From Lingula anatina (lineage: Eukaryota; Brachiopoda; Lingulata; Lingulida; Lingulidae), in contig NW_019774513.1 in the NCBI RefSeq assembly GCF_001039355.2, positions 518,777 to 557,038 on the forward strand: a stretch of 38,262 nt of DNA, written 5' to 3'. Under the pieces are notes generated by a model. The model was given only the letters and a program-made list of their open reading frames with translations. It did no database searches and was not told the origin of the DNA. Position 1 is the first letter of the stretch. The number at the start of each line of letters is the position of its first letter. Made by a program: the position numbers and the translations under genes. Of the stretch, positions 1 to 11,105 are shown one piece after another.

Positions 1-204
1 AAAAAAAAAAAAAAAATGAAAGAAAGAAAGGCAAATTAATAGTAATAGAGCTTAGACCTCCGTCAAGACAGCTCAATTATCAATAACAGAGCGTATACCT
101 CCGCCAAGACAGATTTCGAGTTAGGCTGTTAACTAAGACACTTATAATGGTAAAAACATAACCTCCATAGCGGAGATGATTATGCAGAAAAATACTTCTA
201 ATAT

Positions 205-616
205 TTAGAGGAGTGCGTCCTGTCGCACAAACAGTAGATCTTGTCCTCGTGGTTGCACTTCTTTATACATTCCGGTTCGCTGAAATACCCCTCTAATATC
301 TTTTAAAGCCTGACCGTAGTTCTTTGTGAGTTCATGAACTTCGACCGTCCACATATCGACCGTTATTTTATCCCACGGGAAAGCTTGGAGAACCTCCAGC
401 TCTGCTCCCTCTGTGTCGAGGGAGAAGAAATCCACGTGTTTCCGACCAATGGTGCTTAAAAGCGTCTGGATCGGTAGGCAGAGTAGCCTGCTCTTTCCTG
501 TAACATTTATTCTGCTGTCTATTGGGTTGATAGCTCCACTATCTGGACTGCTGGACAACGTAAAATCCAGCCACATGGGTTTACCCGTGAGGCAAGTCTG
601 GATCACGATTGCCTTC
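205..616 (-). CDS. Star-like gene, terminal coding exon
   Basis: The acceptor is TTTCAG at 619-617. The exon completes codon 158 and continues in frame to the stop at 205-207. It encodes the second half of the FkbM fold, including the hydrophobic-aspartate strand VDFFSLDTEGAE and a C-terminal DLLFV strand. No canonical AATAAA is visible between the stop and the window start, so the 3' end probably lies outside the window. Confidence 0.87.
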
Positions 617-1610
617 CTGAAATGATGGGTATACGCATCTAGAAAGACAAAGTATATATTAGCGTTTTAGTCTTCGGTCATAAACTTGCCTTGTATCAGT
701 TCGACTTAATTTTTGTTTTTTTATGATTCAGGTTGTGTGATTCAGGTTGTGAAAGCCTTGCATATTTTAGAGAAAACAAACACCGGACACTGATACACAT
801 GTTTAACTAAAACTCCAAGGGCACGGTCAGGTACAGTTTATCCCATTAGAATGAGTTACGGTTAAAAAGCGAGCTTTCGTGGGATTTGGCTTTGAAGAGA
901 GTTGAGTCAGATATTATGGTAGCCAAGTAATATCTCACTGTTATTAAACCTGTTATCACTAGTAAGAAGGCATGCCGTAAAAAAGTTACCTATTGTTACC
1001 TTTATCTGTAAGGAATAACATTTCATAAGTATCACATTCCGAGACAAGCACACTTACCGAGCAATTTATATATATATATAGGTAATAATAGAAAAAAGTA
1101 AGAGTTTACCTGTAGAACCATAGAAAGTACCTACCTGTTTTTCATGAGAAGTCGTTCAAAGTTAAGGGGGTCGGGTTCTATCAGTATTCCCGTCCAGTTG
1201 CGCGATTTTTCGAAAAATAAAGAGTTGCTGTTCTCCTCCCCATCCCAAGCACCTGCCTCCACAAAGAAACCGTCCCGTCGTTGTCGAAGAAATTTATCAA
1301 CCAGACGACTTTGTCCGTTTTGGGAATAATGGATTTTGTCGGGTTTCCTAAGCTTCAGGGGCCTCCTAGTAGGTGTAAAGAGCAGCCTGCGCCTTACAAA
1401 CTCTAGCAGTCTGGGATCCAGTGCGTCCAGTTCTCCCGAGAGAAGATCCTGAAGAACCTCGGTGTCTGTATTGCTTCTTTCATTCATTTCAAATGTAGAG
1501 GAAGGTCTACCGATGTGGGCGATTGTTTTGACGTAAAACCCCAATATTATGAACACAGATAGTATGACTGTTATGCACGCCAGTAGCAAATGCCTCTTGA
1601 AATGCATTTT
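205..1610 (-). CDS. FkbM-family methyltransferase-like protein ('protein Star-like'), two coding exons, 294 aa
   Basis: The predicted product is a type II membrane protein: a short basic N-terminus (MHFKRH), one hydrophobic segment at about residues 7-28, a stem, and a luminal Rossmann-like domain. Residues 116-123 (VEAGAWDG) followed by SNSLFFE and LIEPDP match the SAM-binding start of the FkbM/Methyltransf_21 fold. Residues 224-230 (LDTEGAE) match the second family signature. Metazoan members include the 'protein Star-like' group, named after Drosophila Star, a membrane protein that helps EGF-ligand export; enzymatic activity is unproven there. Coding exons are 1607-1135 and 616-205, joined in phase 2 across a 518-base intron. 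The ATG exon has a strong acceptor (T-rich tract, then TATAG) four bases before the ATG, so an upstream 5'UTR exon is expected. The stop is TGA-class at 205-207. Family assignment is confident; function is open. Confidence 0.88.
1135..1610 (-). CDS. Star-like gene, coding exon 1 (TM segment and SAM-binding start)
   Basis: This exon contains the ATG at 1607-1605 and codes residues 1-157 plus two bases of codon 158. The acceptor AG is at 1612-1611 after a run of pyrimidines. The donor is CAG|GTAGGT with the exon ending at 1135. The acceptor so close to the ATG means at least one non-coding exon lies at higher coordinates; I could not place it. Confidence 0.85.
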
Positions 1611-1650
1611 CTATAAGAAAAAAAAAAGGAAGAAAACGAATAACCATTAA

Positions 1651-1732
1651 AAGAGAAGATCCCGAACAACCTCGAACCCGTATTGCTGCTTCCCTTCACT
1701 TTCAAGGTCACCACTGTGTTCTTGAAATGCAT

Positions 1733-1745
<13 letters not shown>
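1651..1745 (-). pseudogene. Decayed partial duplicate of the Star-like ATG exon
   Basis: Two blocks match the functional exon just downstream: 1651-1709 resembles 1439-1498, and 1721-1740 resembles 1595-1614, including the same ATG context (AAAATGCATTTCAAG on the minus strand). About 90 bases between the blocks, coding the membrane segment, are missing. One base is deleted in the first block, which shifts the frame. The acceptor dinucleotide is AC instead of AG just before the ATG, behind a roughly 40-base T run (A run on the plus strand). It is therefore neither spliced nor translated like the parent. Confidence 0.7.

Positions 1746-1780
<35 letters not shown>
1738..1780. repeat. Long poly-A/poly-T run
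   Basis: An uninterrupted run of about 43 A on the plus strand lies immediately upstream (in transcript sense) of the decayed Star-like exon copy. It sits where the pyrimidine tract of the copied acceptor should be, so it may be an expanded polypyrimidine tract and not a retrotransposon tail. Confidence 0.8.
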
Positions 1781-1784
<4 letters not shown>

Positions 1785-2117
1785 ATGGGTGAGCACCCCT
1801 AGTACGAAAATACCGAATGGGACGTCCTTTCAGACTTTTTATGACTCCATATGAACCCTACAGGACTTAAGGAACTCTACAGATATCTTTGTCACAACAT
1901 ATGTACTCTGTGAGACGTCCTTTAGGACGTCCTATAGGAAACATATGTCTCATAGGACCCTAAAGAAAATATCATGCTGGAGCAAAAGGATTATTGACAT
2001 TTCTTTACCTCAGCAGTAGATCCCAATGTATGCATGTAACTGAGCCTACAAAAACCATATATGGGATTCTGGAATAAACATCGACCGTGATACTAGTAGA
2101 TGTTACCTTACCATTTA

Positions 2118-2167
<50 letters not shown>

Positions 2168-4930
2168 TTTATTTCTTAAAAACCGCACTACACTACCGTC
2201 TCAGTGATGTTTACAAATAAAATTATTAGGAATAAAATTATCAGGAAATATAATGAACATGGCTGAACCAATGTTTTTATAAGATTGCTTAAAATTCAAT
2301 GTTATTATACTCGGATACTTGCTTCAAGCAGACACACCATTTAGGAGAAATAAGCACTAGTATATACAGATGTATAGTTTTCCATCCAGATGTAGTTTCA
2401 AACGATTGCTAGATGTTAATCGAATCAAGTACTTTCTCGATGAGGAATTCTATGGGAAAATAAACGTTGATACTCAAACCATCTATCTATCTTTATATAT
2501 AAATGTGTGTTCAGAGTGCATTTTAGTTTTCATTCTTTAATGTAGAAACTGGATTGTAATAGAAAATACATCTGATAATACTCACAGCTGGGCCTTGTGT
2601 ACACCCTGTCACCTAAAAACTTCTTACACTGCAGTTTCTAAATTCTCGTGTAACATTACAGATGTATTTTATGTCTATATATATATAAACCACACACAAA
2701 ATATCCTCTACAGGGTTTGACAAAAGTTTAAGTTCGCTTCTTCGGTATTAAAGGCTTACAAGTCAAGATTACGCTATAGTTGATGCCGTTACATTTCATC
2801 CTTTTACAAATAAAATTTCTAGCTTATTACGGGAATATATGGACACTGCATGCCTTTCAATAAAATCAAAGCTCTGCGAGGAATTACAAATCTCATTGTA
2901 AGGATTTTGGGAATGTGCCAGTATGCCATCATACGAACTACAAAACATCAAACTGTGATGGCATAAAAACATCATTTATATGGTGTTGAGATTGGACCTG
3001 CCTGTAAAAACTGCTTTGTTATTTACGGCTAATGAATTATGTTCCTTTGTTGGCAAACAGCTGTCAATTTGTTTTTATTCTTGCTTTAAAGTGCCAAATG
3101 TTTTAGCGGATGTAAGAAATTAAACATTTTCATCAGTTAGTTAAGTTTTGCATAGACGCTGGACATCAAATATTAGATTGAACATTTTGAAACTATTACA
3201 AAATCTTCAATTATGGTCAAATTGAAACTGTTTTAACAATTCATGTAATACATGTAGTTTTATGGTTTGAAAATTAGTTTCCAAAATCCGTATATTTTCA
3301 TGGCTCCAGTTCTTCTTGACAAAATGGGTCCAGAATCAAAGCATAGGCAAGAATGCTCGTTTGGGTGATTTTTAACCAAAATACTGTATGTCACAGAACA
3401 AAGAGGGAGGAAATTTAATTTTTGCTCTTAAATCTACGTGTTGCAACTTTTTTGTTACCTCTGTAGATGCGAATAATAAGATATAGTGCCGCCGGAAAGT
3501 CACCTTAATTACTCTGCGGGTCCCTGCGGGTTGTTCATACGGCCTGGCCCAGTAACCATGGAAATAACATTGTCATTCATGCGCTGTTTGGTTTCTGTGA
3601 AACAGTGTAAAATATTATTAAAGAAATTAGACAGCTTTAATTTTGATACAAAATGTTTCTCTGTCGTTGTTTGATTTTAACTCTGTACCTATGTAGTTCA
3701 AAACGATAAAAACAGTTCATGTTTACGATCTAAACCCCAAACTTAATCAAAAGCCTTCTTCATACCTAAAAGCATCAAGGGGAATTAATTTAAGAATCTG
3801 TCTTACCATCTCTTGGGCCAACTTCACTGTTTGGCACGTAAATCGTACATATCTATTTGCCCATATTATGTGCTCATTATATATGCATGAATACAGCATA
3901 TATGCTGATATGATTTTAATCATAAAAAAACATATAAACCGTCAATTCATGATTCTCCCAGGCAGAGTAGATTGGGTATCATTGGAGAATAAGAGACCAT
4001 ATATATATGTACATGCTGGTATAACATTTACTACGGCGAAAGCCCGGGTTCATGGGCGTAAAATATATAATTGTGCTGCTTCGTCCTTAAAAGGTATCGT
4101 GTTTTAGACACTACCAGACTCTCTGCTGGAAGAGCACTGACGATTGAGATTATAATACCAATAGCAAATGACTTAATGTTTTAAAGAATGGAATATTCAG
4201 GTGTGCGATGCAAGAATTGCAGTTTCGCTATCGCTTTGTTGGATTCAATTATCACTATTGAATACACCGTGTTGTTTAAGACCAATATGCAGACGTTTCA
4301 CTAAAGCATTTTTCTTGTACATGTCTCTTAAGCCCAAAGGCCTTGCGTGTCGTATTTTATTTTAAACTTTCTTTAGCCGTTTTCAAATTTATTCAGTGTG
4401 CACTTGTTATTTCATAAATCTTCCCTGTTGTTTAACAGAATATTAATTCGTCCAATAATGGCAAAATCTGATTTTTTATACTTTAAATAATGTTTTTTAA
4501 AGAAACATCAAAACTTTAAGAGATATTACTCAAATATCAAGGTTTTTGAAAATGCTAGCCAGTAGCCTGGTCAGTTTTTAATAGCAGATGAAGTACTGAC
4601 ACATTTCAGTGTAAACTCTCTCAGTGCAGATCCAGTCCTCACGAACGAAATGCAAATCATGGTGTCGAACCGCTTGTTTTTGACTGCGAACGTCGAATGA
4701 TTATTGACTCAAACCGCGATTACTTGTCGCGAACGCAAAAATATTTGTACAAACCCGCGGCCCGAGATCATAAATGACATTTATCTCTAATGAGGCCTGC
4801 AGTTTCTGACAATAAAATTATATATTTTACAGTCATGTTCAGCAAATGCGCCGCTCTACGGCATACGTTATATGGCTTAGGATTCCCGCATACAGTTCAT
4901 CCATTCAGGATACAGCAGGTGCGGTTATAC
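1781..4930. other. Non-coding stretch, no gene recognised
   Basis: AT-rich sequence without a credible exon. It contains an AAT microsatellite (2119-2167) and several copies of a GGACGTCCT-like palindrome at 1822-1935. Short open frames here lack family resemblance, codon bias and convincing splice sites. Confidence 0.6.
2119..2167. repeat. (AAT)n microsatellite
   Basis: About 16 tandem AAT/TAA units in intergenic DNA. Confidence 0.95.
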
Positions 4931-4943
4931 CATTTCGACACAG

Positions 4944-4955
4944 TGCGCATGCGCC
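4944..4955. promoter_or_regulatory. NRF-1-like palindromic site
   Basis: TGCGCATGCGCC matches the NRF-1 palindrome (TGCGCATGCGCA) at all but the last base, in otherwise AT-rich DNA. The nearest known start is the Star-like ATG exon 3.3 kb away on the minus strand. It could mark that gene's distal promoter or an unseen transcript. This is a motif match only. Confidence 0.35.
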
Positions 4956-5541
4956 AGTTATTTTTTTCGATTTTCATTGTTAAGTCGAAACCTACGACAT
5001 GTAAAGTACCTGAACTAAAATCGTGTGCTAAAAAATTTGGTAATCACAGCATAAGTGTGGCTTTGAAGGGTACTCATACAATGCATATCCTTATCTCAAT
5101 TTTTTTTTATCCAGAGCACATGTGGCTCGAACATATATTAGTGCACAGCTACGCATCAACCTGACTTGAGGTGGCATCTTTTTTTTACTGTCAACAATCT
5201 TCATCACAGGGTATGGCAACATTCAGTCATAAAAGTCGCCAAAGCAAAGCAAATGATTTTGTGTAAAAATTGCGTTAAGAGGGTTCAATACAGTTTACTG
5301 GCCTACGTTTCGGAAAATAGCATTTTTTTCCCATATCTCTTGTCTGTATACGAAATGCTTATCTTAATATTCGTGAAGTAAAAAAAACGATTTTTCAAGT
5401 AAAAATGCTATTTTTGTGCTTCCATTCACGTACTGAAGCCCTCTTAGTACACGATGAAAAAATAACAATTAAAAAAAGATAGAAAGAAAGAAAGAAAAAA
5501 CAACGGCAAGCAGAGCATTGAGAATTATAATCTGAACAATG

Positions 5542-5705
5542 TCATCCTCTGCTGGCGAATAAACGGAAGGCAAACTGGGTGACACACTGCTCATAGTCCC
5601 TCTGTGTTGAGGAGGACTTCTTCAGGGGTTCGCAGTCGGCGAAAATACACGGTTCCATGTGGGCCAGCTGCGCGATAGTCAGGATTTGCTCGCCAGGTAG
5701 CAGCA
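5542..5705 (-). CDS. vWA-TSP1 gene, possible terminal exon
   Basis: Acceptor TACTTCCAG before 5705 fits the phase of the donor at 6055. The resulting 54 residues contain three cysteines (PCIFADC and YEQCVTQF) and end at a stop at 5542-5544. I recognise no domain. Support is splice phase and protein-like composition only; the alternative is the read-through end at 6011. Confidence 0.4.
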
Positions 5706-7924
5706 CTGGAAGTAAAGATGATAAAGACGTGACATAGGAGTGATGGTAGTAAATATCGGTATTGGATGAAGAAATATTTGTTCACGTGCAAATCAGGACG
5801 GAATGTGAAACAAAGTGAAGAGGTGAACTAAAGCACAGTAGAGTTTCAGGGAGGCATCAGCACCTTCTATGTATGCACCACCAGCTGGGTGTGGTCCATT
5901 TAATGGGTAACAGCACATAAAAATCGTTAAAAATTGCGATTCTAAGAAGAAACGTAAGCAAAGAGCATTACAAATAAGAAGCACAAATCCCCAAACATCA
6001 TATCATGATCTCAATTCCTCACTGAGCCATTCAAGTAAATGCAACATTTCATACCATCCGTCTGAGGACATTGATGTTCCACTTGCACAGGATTGGAAGC
6101 TAAGGCCAGCTGCCTCACTGACCCGGATACTCTCACTTTCGCTTTCGGTTTTGACACAACTGGCACAGCCACTCTCGCTCTCGCTCTCGCTTTCGGCACA
6201 GCCGACACAGAGACAGACACAGAGACGGAGCCAACCGTCGATCTCGGAGGTACAGGGATCCTTGGAGCGTTTGGGGTCCTACATGGGGCGCCACCACATC
6301 TCCGTCTTTCCTCGCTAATCCCGGCACAACCGTCGTAGAAGAGCAAGAATGGGAAAAGTACGCAGCGCCGCTTACGTGTCTGTTGCCCTAGGCGACCGCA
6401 CGTGACTGAACATGACGTCCACGAGGACCAAGGCTCCCAGTGAGGTTGGTTCGATAATCTTTCAACTGTGATTCTGCTGTTCACTGCGATACTAGTTTGT
6501 TGTCTTCGAGGCTGTAGTCGGTTAAAGCGACGTGGTAAAACTCGGGGTGGTACTGGGCTATTGCCTGAAATGTAACCGTAGATTTATGACCTACAATATA
6601 TATATATACCCAAAGTTATTTATATATAACATAACAATGTCTTTTCTGTATTCTACTCAACGCCAGAAGGTGGCAGGTTAGTCTGTCAACCTGATTGCAT
6701 TCAGCGAGAGGCCCCGTGGAGCTAGTGGACATAACATATTGCGAGATAACTCCTGCTTAACGTCCCCTTATACATATAAGTACTGTTATGTAAACTAACA
6801 AATATTTGTAAAAGAGATCTTTACAAAATTCATTTCTCATGTGTATTCCATTAAATAGCTGAATATAATAGTATATTTTGCAACCCTATAGCCCTTACCA
6901 TTGTAAATTAATTGACCGATTTAATAAGTGTTGAGTTAATATTTCAATTACAAAGACAAATACCTTAAACCCAGAATTCCTACTTACGCCCGCATAATGC
7001 GTCCACAACGACCTGCTGAATCCTGGACAAGGCAGCGAAATCATTCACAAGGAACAGGGTTTTGTCACTGGATGCAATCAGCTGCAGCTCAGCCCTGTTG
7101 ATTTTCCCTCCCACGCCCACTGCTATGACAGGTGCCACGCCTTTTGACTTGAGTGACATTGCGGCCACGCCCACGTCCACGCCCCTAAAACCACGAAACA
7201 ATGAGTATAATATTTTATTTGAAATGTTCTCTTAATTTTGTTCTCAGTCTTGTTTCCTTGCGGAATCTCTCTCACACACGCGCGTCCGCGCGCAGCAAGC
7301 AAATTAAAGCAAAAGAGGGACTAAACATCCAGAAAAAAAAAAAAAAAAAAACAGAAAAGGGACTAAACACCGTGGAGGGAGGGATTCGGCTTCCCATCCA
7401 CCCTTTTTCTTGCACTCATGATTGACGTGGCTGAAAAGTGTGTATTCGTGTGTGTGTGTGTGTGTGGGGGGAGGGGGGGGGTCAAGCCCTCATAAGCATG
7501 CCTTTGTACCTATTGCACTTACTTGTTTGATCTCCCGTCAGTCAGAACTATTACGATCTTCTCCACATTATCCCGCGCCCCAAACCGGTGGTCAGTGAGA
7601 ACAGTACCCGCCAGCTGTAAGGCTGACCCAGTGTTCGTTTTCCCGCCAAAATTCTTCATCTGGGAAATCTTTTGCAGCAGCTGCGCGGCAGACCGGAACT
7701 CATTCAGGCGGATAAGGACGACTGCTTCCGAATCAAACCGAATCAGGCCCACGTGAACAGCACGTGACGAGATCTCGAATTTCCGGATGATGTCGGAGAC
7801 GAACGATTTGGCCTTTGTGAAATCCTGAGGCTCAATGCTGCCCGAGCCATCCAGCAGGAAGACGAGATCGGCAGGTCTTCTCCGACATTCTGAAAGATAA
7901 CTTAGTCTTAAAAAGAAAAAGACT

Positions 7925-7983
<59 letters not shown>

Positions 7984-8362
7984 GAGAGATGATCGTACGC
8001 GTGGAGTGCACGCTATCCGGGATGCTGTAAAATGCTTAGTACAATGCCTTCAATGCCAAGTATCAGAGAAGAAAGGGTTGAATCGAACCACAAACTTTAA
8101 CGCATAGATAACATTAGTGGCTTTTAAATGTTTGTTTATGTAAGATAATGAAGAAATTAATTCAAATACTGGATCTTACGTTTGTTTATTTAACTTATGT
8201 TCTCAAAGACAATTTTAACACAGATTCCATTTAGGTATTATAAGCTGTACATTATCTATTATATCTCGGTGTCAACCCTAGAGTACCTTGCACAGTGACT
8301 CCTGATACCATGTGACCTCCGAGCAGGAGCAAAACGGTCAGTTGTAGCCGGAAAACGTCCAT
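5542..8362 (-). CDS. Secreted vWA-TSP1 protein, five coding exons, about 437 aa
   Basis: Domains in order: signal peptide (residues 1-20, hydrophobic LTVLLLLGG), vWA domain (about 33-205), linker, one TSP1 (about 256-308), low-complexity basic/serine tail (about 320-365), cysteine-containing C-terminus. The vWA has a complete MIDAS metal site: DGSGS (39-43), Thr110 in GGKTNTG, and TDG with Asp143. The TSP1 has the WxxWxxW ladder (W256, W259, W262) and six cysteines, with an unusual hydrophobic insert LFPFLLFYDG. Coding segments 8362-8287, 7889-7523, 7184-6988, 6564-6055 and 5705-5542 join in phases 1, 2, 1 and 1. There is no membrane segment, so the product should be soluble or matrix-bound, with vWA binding a partner through a divalent metal. 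The last exon is the weak part: without the donor at 6055 the frame ends at 6011, giving 397 aa. Confidence 0.82.
6055..6564 (-). CDS. vWA-TSP1 gene, exon 4: linker, TSP1 and low-complexity tail
   Basis: Acceptor ACATTTCAG, phase 1. A basic, proline-rich linker leads to the TSP1 and then to a tail built from short internal repeats (VSVSVSVS, KARARARV, KPKAKVRV). The tail comes from imperfect tandem hexamers at about 6130-6240. The chosen donor is GATG|GTATGA at 6055-6054. If it is not used, the frame continues through MKCCIYLNG to a stop at 6011-6013, with an ATTAAA-type polyadenylation hexamer at 5893-5898 downstream. Start and domain content are firm; the 3' boundary is not. Confidence 0.78.
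6988..7184 (-). CDS. vWA-TSP1 gene, exon 3: end of the vWA domain
   Basis: Acceptor TTTTAG, donor GGGC|GTAAGT. It encodes VAPVIAVGVGGKINRAELQ through SRIQQVVVDALC, the usual last strands and helix of vWA, closed by a cysteine that probably pairs with Cys27 near the start of exon 2. Confidence 0.88.
7449..7481. repeat. (GT)n followed by a G-rich run
   Basis: Thirteen-odd GT units then two G runs, inside the intron between exons 2 and 3 of the vWA-TSP1 gene. Confidence 0.9.
7523..7889 (-). CDS. vWA-TSP1 gene, exon 2: first two thirds of the vWA domain
   Basis: Acceptor TTTCAG, donor AA|GTAAGT; phase 1 in, phase 2 out. It encodes strand A with DGSGSIE, the GGKTNTG loop, and the strand with VLTDGRSN. 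All three MIDAS loops are on this one exon. Confidence 0.9.
7926..7989. repeat. (GT)n(GA)n compound microsatellite
   Basis: Located in the first intron of the small vWA-TSP1 gene. The composition, a CA/GT tract abutting a CT/GA tract, is the same as in the introns of the large gene at 24.7, 25.2 and 25.7 kb. Confidence 0.92.
8287..8362 (-). CDS. vWA-TSP1 gene, exon 1: signal peptide
   Basis: ATG at 8362-8360, then MDVFRLQLTVLLLLGGHMVS and six more codons to the donor CAAG|GTACTC. The hydrophobic core is typical of secretory signals. A two-codon upstream ORF (ATG TCG TAA, 8370-8362) overlaps this ATG by one base. Confidence 0.75.
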
Positions 8363-8562
8363 TACGACATGCCGTGCTTTAAAATCCCATACCACTCCAA
8401 GTCATCTATAAAAATTGATTTAAAAAAATGCTGCGATAAGATGAAACATAAATCAGCGAGGAAGGATGATGGAATATGAATGTGGCACTTGCACAGGCAG
8501 ACTCGGGATTTTTTTCGGGGGAGGAGGAAGATGAAACAATAAAAATTAGACAAAATGGAATT

Positions 8563-11024
8563 AAAAAGAATTCAATTGCTTTTCTCGGTTGATATAAAAC
8601 GATAGACGAGAATATTGCAACTATAACAAGAGGGACGCGGGGGTGGGAAATAATCGTTTCCTCGTGTCACTCGTTATACTGTTTATGCGGGAGGAAGAAT
8701 TGAAAGAAAGTGTCCCTCTCAACGTCACTGGGGATGTGGGGGAGGGTCAGGTATCCGATGTGCATTGCCCTGGACCCATCCCTAGACACTATAGTTTTTT
8801 CCTTACAAATGTTATTTGTCCATGCCTATTTATAAATCATCATCATTATCATCATCATCATCATAAATAAAAACTCCGTCTCGAATAACAGTTGCTATAT
8901 TTTATACACTGGTTAGATTTTGCTAACACACAAAATGAAACAAACAAATAAAGAAAGAATATCATCGTGCATACCTGTACCAGTACTACTCTAAAAAGTA
9001 TGAAATATAACATACAGAAATGTATGAATCTTTCTCAGTTTCACTGGGCCAGTTTTCAGGGTGTCATTTACTAGTATATACCTGGCTTAGTAAAAACCGT
9101 TTTAAACAGTTTTAAGTCACGGAGACGAAGCGCTATTGCGCGATGATAAATAACATGATTTTTGCATGGAGTTTTACACCTTGTGTGTTTAACCAAAGCA
9201 AAATAAAAGGTCACATGTACATTAACTGTACGTCTATGTCGCTGATTAGATTAGGTACAATTTAAAACCGGTCCTTAAATAAGAATGATAATATGCCCTC
9301 GTACATACCAAGGAACAGTTAGTTTAATAATAATCCATATTATGTTTGTATTCATTTTTATCACTTAAGTGATATTTCATACTGTTAACAGCAGTACCTG
9401 TGGAGGACCGTAGTTTATTAAAGTCTAACATCCGAAATTAAAAAAAAAATCAGGGTAATGGGAGATTGCAAAACACAGATATGGCGATTCAGTCTACACA
9501 CTAAATCAATGCTCATACATAAAAATAGGAAGTTAGGTAAGACATATGAAGGGGTGCTTGTATAATGATCGATTTACACTAAACGCGGTATATACTGCTA
9601 CAGTAGCATTACATGTACCTTTCCTGAACATTTTATGTAACGTTTTAGCTGTGCTAACTTGTTAAAATTCATTCCAAATTACAAATACAGCATAATAGCA
9701 CAGTTTCTTTTCTTTGGAAAAGTGTATTAATTGTACGTACCAGTCGGCTCCGCCTACAGCTGCTGATTGACAAAAATAGACCTGAGACCGAAGATTTAAA
9801 ATTCAGTATACAAGTATGATATAATCTATGACATGGTCTAGCATGTAAGAGAGACAGCACCGGCATGCTGTCTACGGTTTTCAAACAAAGGGGGATCCAT
9901 ATATAGAAGACCAAAGGGGGCTTAATAGATGGCTTGCCATGGCCAATTCTTAATTAAATTAAAACCGATTGATCCATCATTCAAAGAGTCGTGGAAATGT
10001 CATAAAAATTAAAATGAACCGACATTTTCTGTCTCTACATATAAATGCATGGAATTAAGACTCGATTTAAATGAAATAAAATAAATGAATAAAAGAAACA
10101 AATAACGAGCTTGCGTCTAGGGATTGTAATTTTCTCAACGTTTTTAAGAGTACACCTTGTTAGTAGGTAGAAAATTGACGACAAATCCAGGGAAAATACC
10201 CTTTTAATATAGAAAGGTCTAACGGGCATTTAAACAGGTCACACTGCTCACAGTGGACGGCCTTGAAATTAAGTAATACGTCCACTACATCTTGGTTAAT
10301 GATCAAGATCACGTCTTTCCTCGCGAAAAGTACTTGAAAAGTAACAGTTATTGTCACCATTAATTTATCTTTTAATATGCATTTAAATGCATTCAATTGG
10401 ATAGTTATTAAGAAAAGATGGATTTGGAAAATCTGTGTACCGCGAGTAACGTAGTAAGGTGAGTTAGTAACATATGCGTTTTTTAAATACTGGATCCATC
10501 ATTCAAAGAAAGATTCATCATGTAAGAGCTATAGTGTGTTTTTACATGTAAACCAGTTGTTGATGAAAATTAAAACAAATCACCATATAAACGTGTATAC
10601 ATTCTTTATTGCACGGACTAATTTAAGCGTGTATCTTTCTCAATTTCACGTTACGACTTTGGGGATGCCAAATACCCGGTACGTCAGTGGACCTGAACAG
10701 GAAAGAACAGGCCATGGCATGTCGGATTCACTTTAAATCCTTTGAGATAAGCACTTCCCTTAATGATACCGTTTTGATTATCGTGTGTAGTAATCAATCT
10801 AAGGTGTATCGCGGCATGGATTGATGTTTTCATATTTTGGACCTGTAATATAATGGTGACATTGTAATGGACCCAGGTTTGTACCTGTATACTTTTAAAT
10901 TAAGAATGTCCTTATTCGAACATACTAGTAAGAGAACCGAATGTATCATTTTTTGTGTTTGATACATGTACCCATAAGGTAATAGTTACTGCAATACGTG
11001 TATATACAAGTTGGGAAGTAAGTG

Positions 11025-11060
<36 letters not shown>

Positions 11061-11070
11061 GCGGTGTTAG

Positions 11071-11105
<35 letters not shown>

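Noticed and set aside
4790-5164. 124-codon open frame on the plus strand
   Set aside because: No recognisable domain, skewed composition, no splice or promoter context; probably chance.
6093-6338. Plus-strand Thr/Ala-rich frame opposite the TSP1 tail
   Set aside because: It is the antisense shadow of the low-complexity tail of exon 4.
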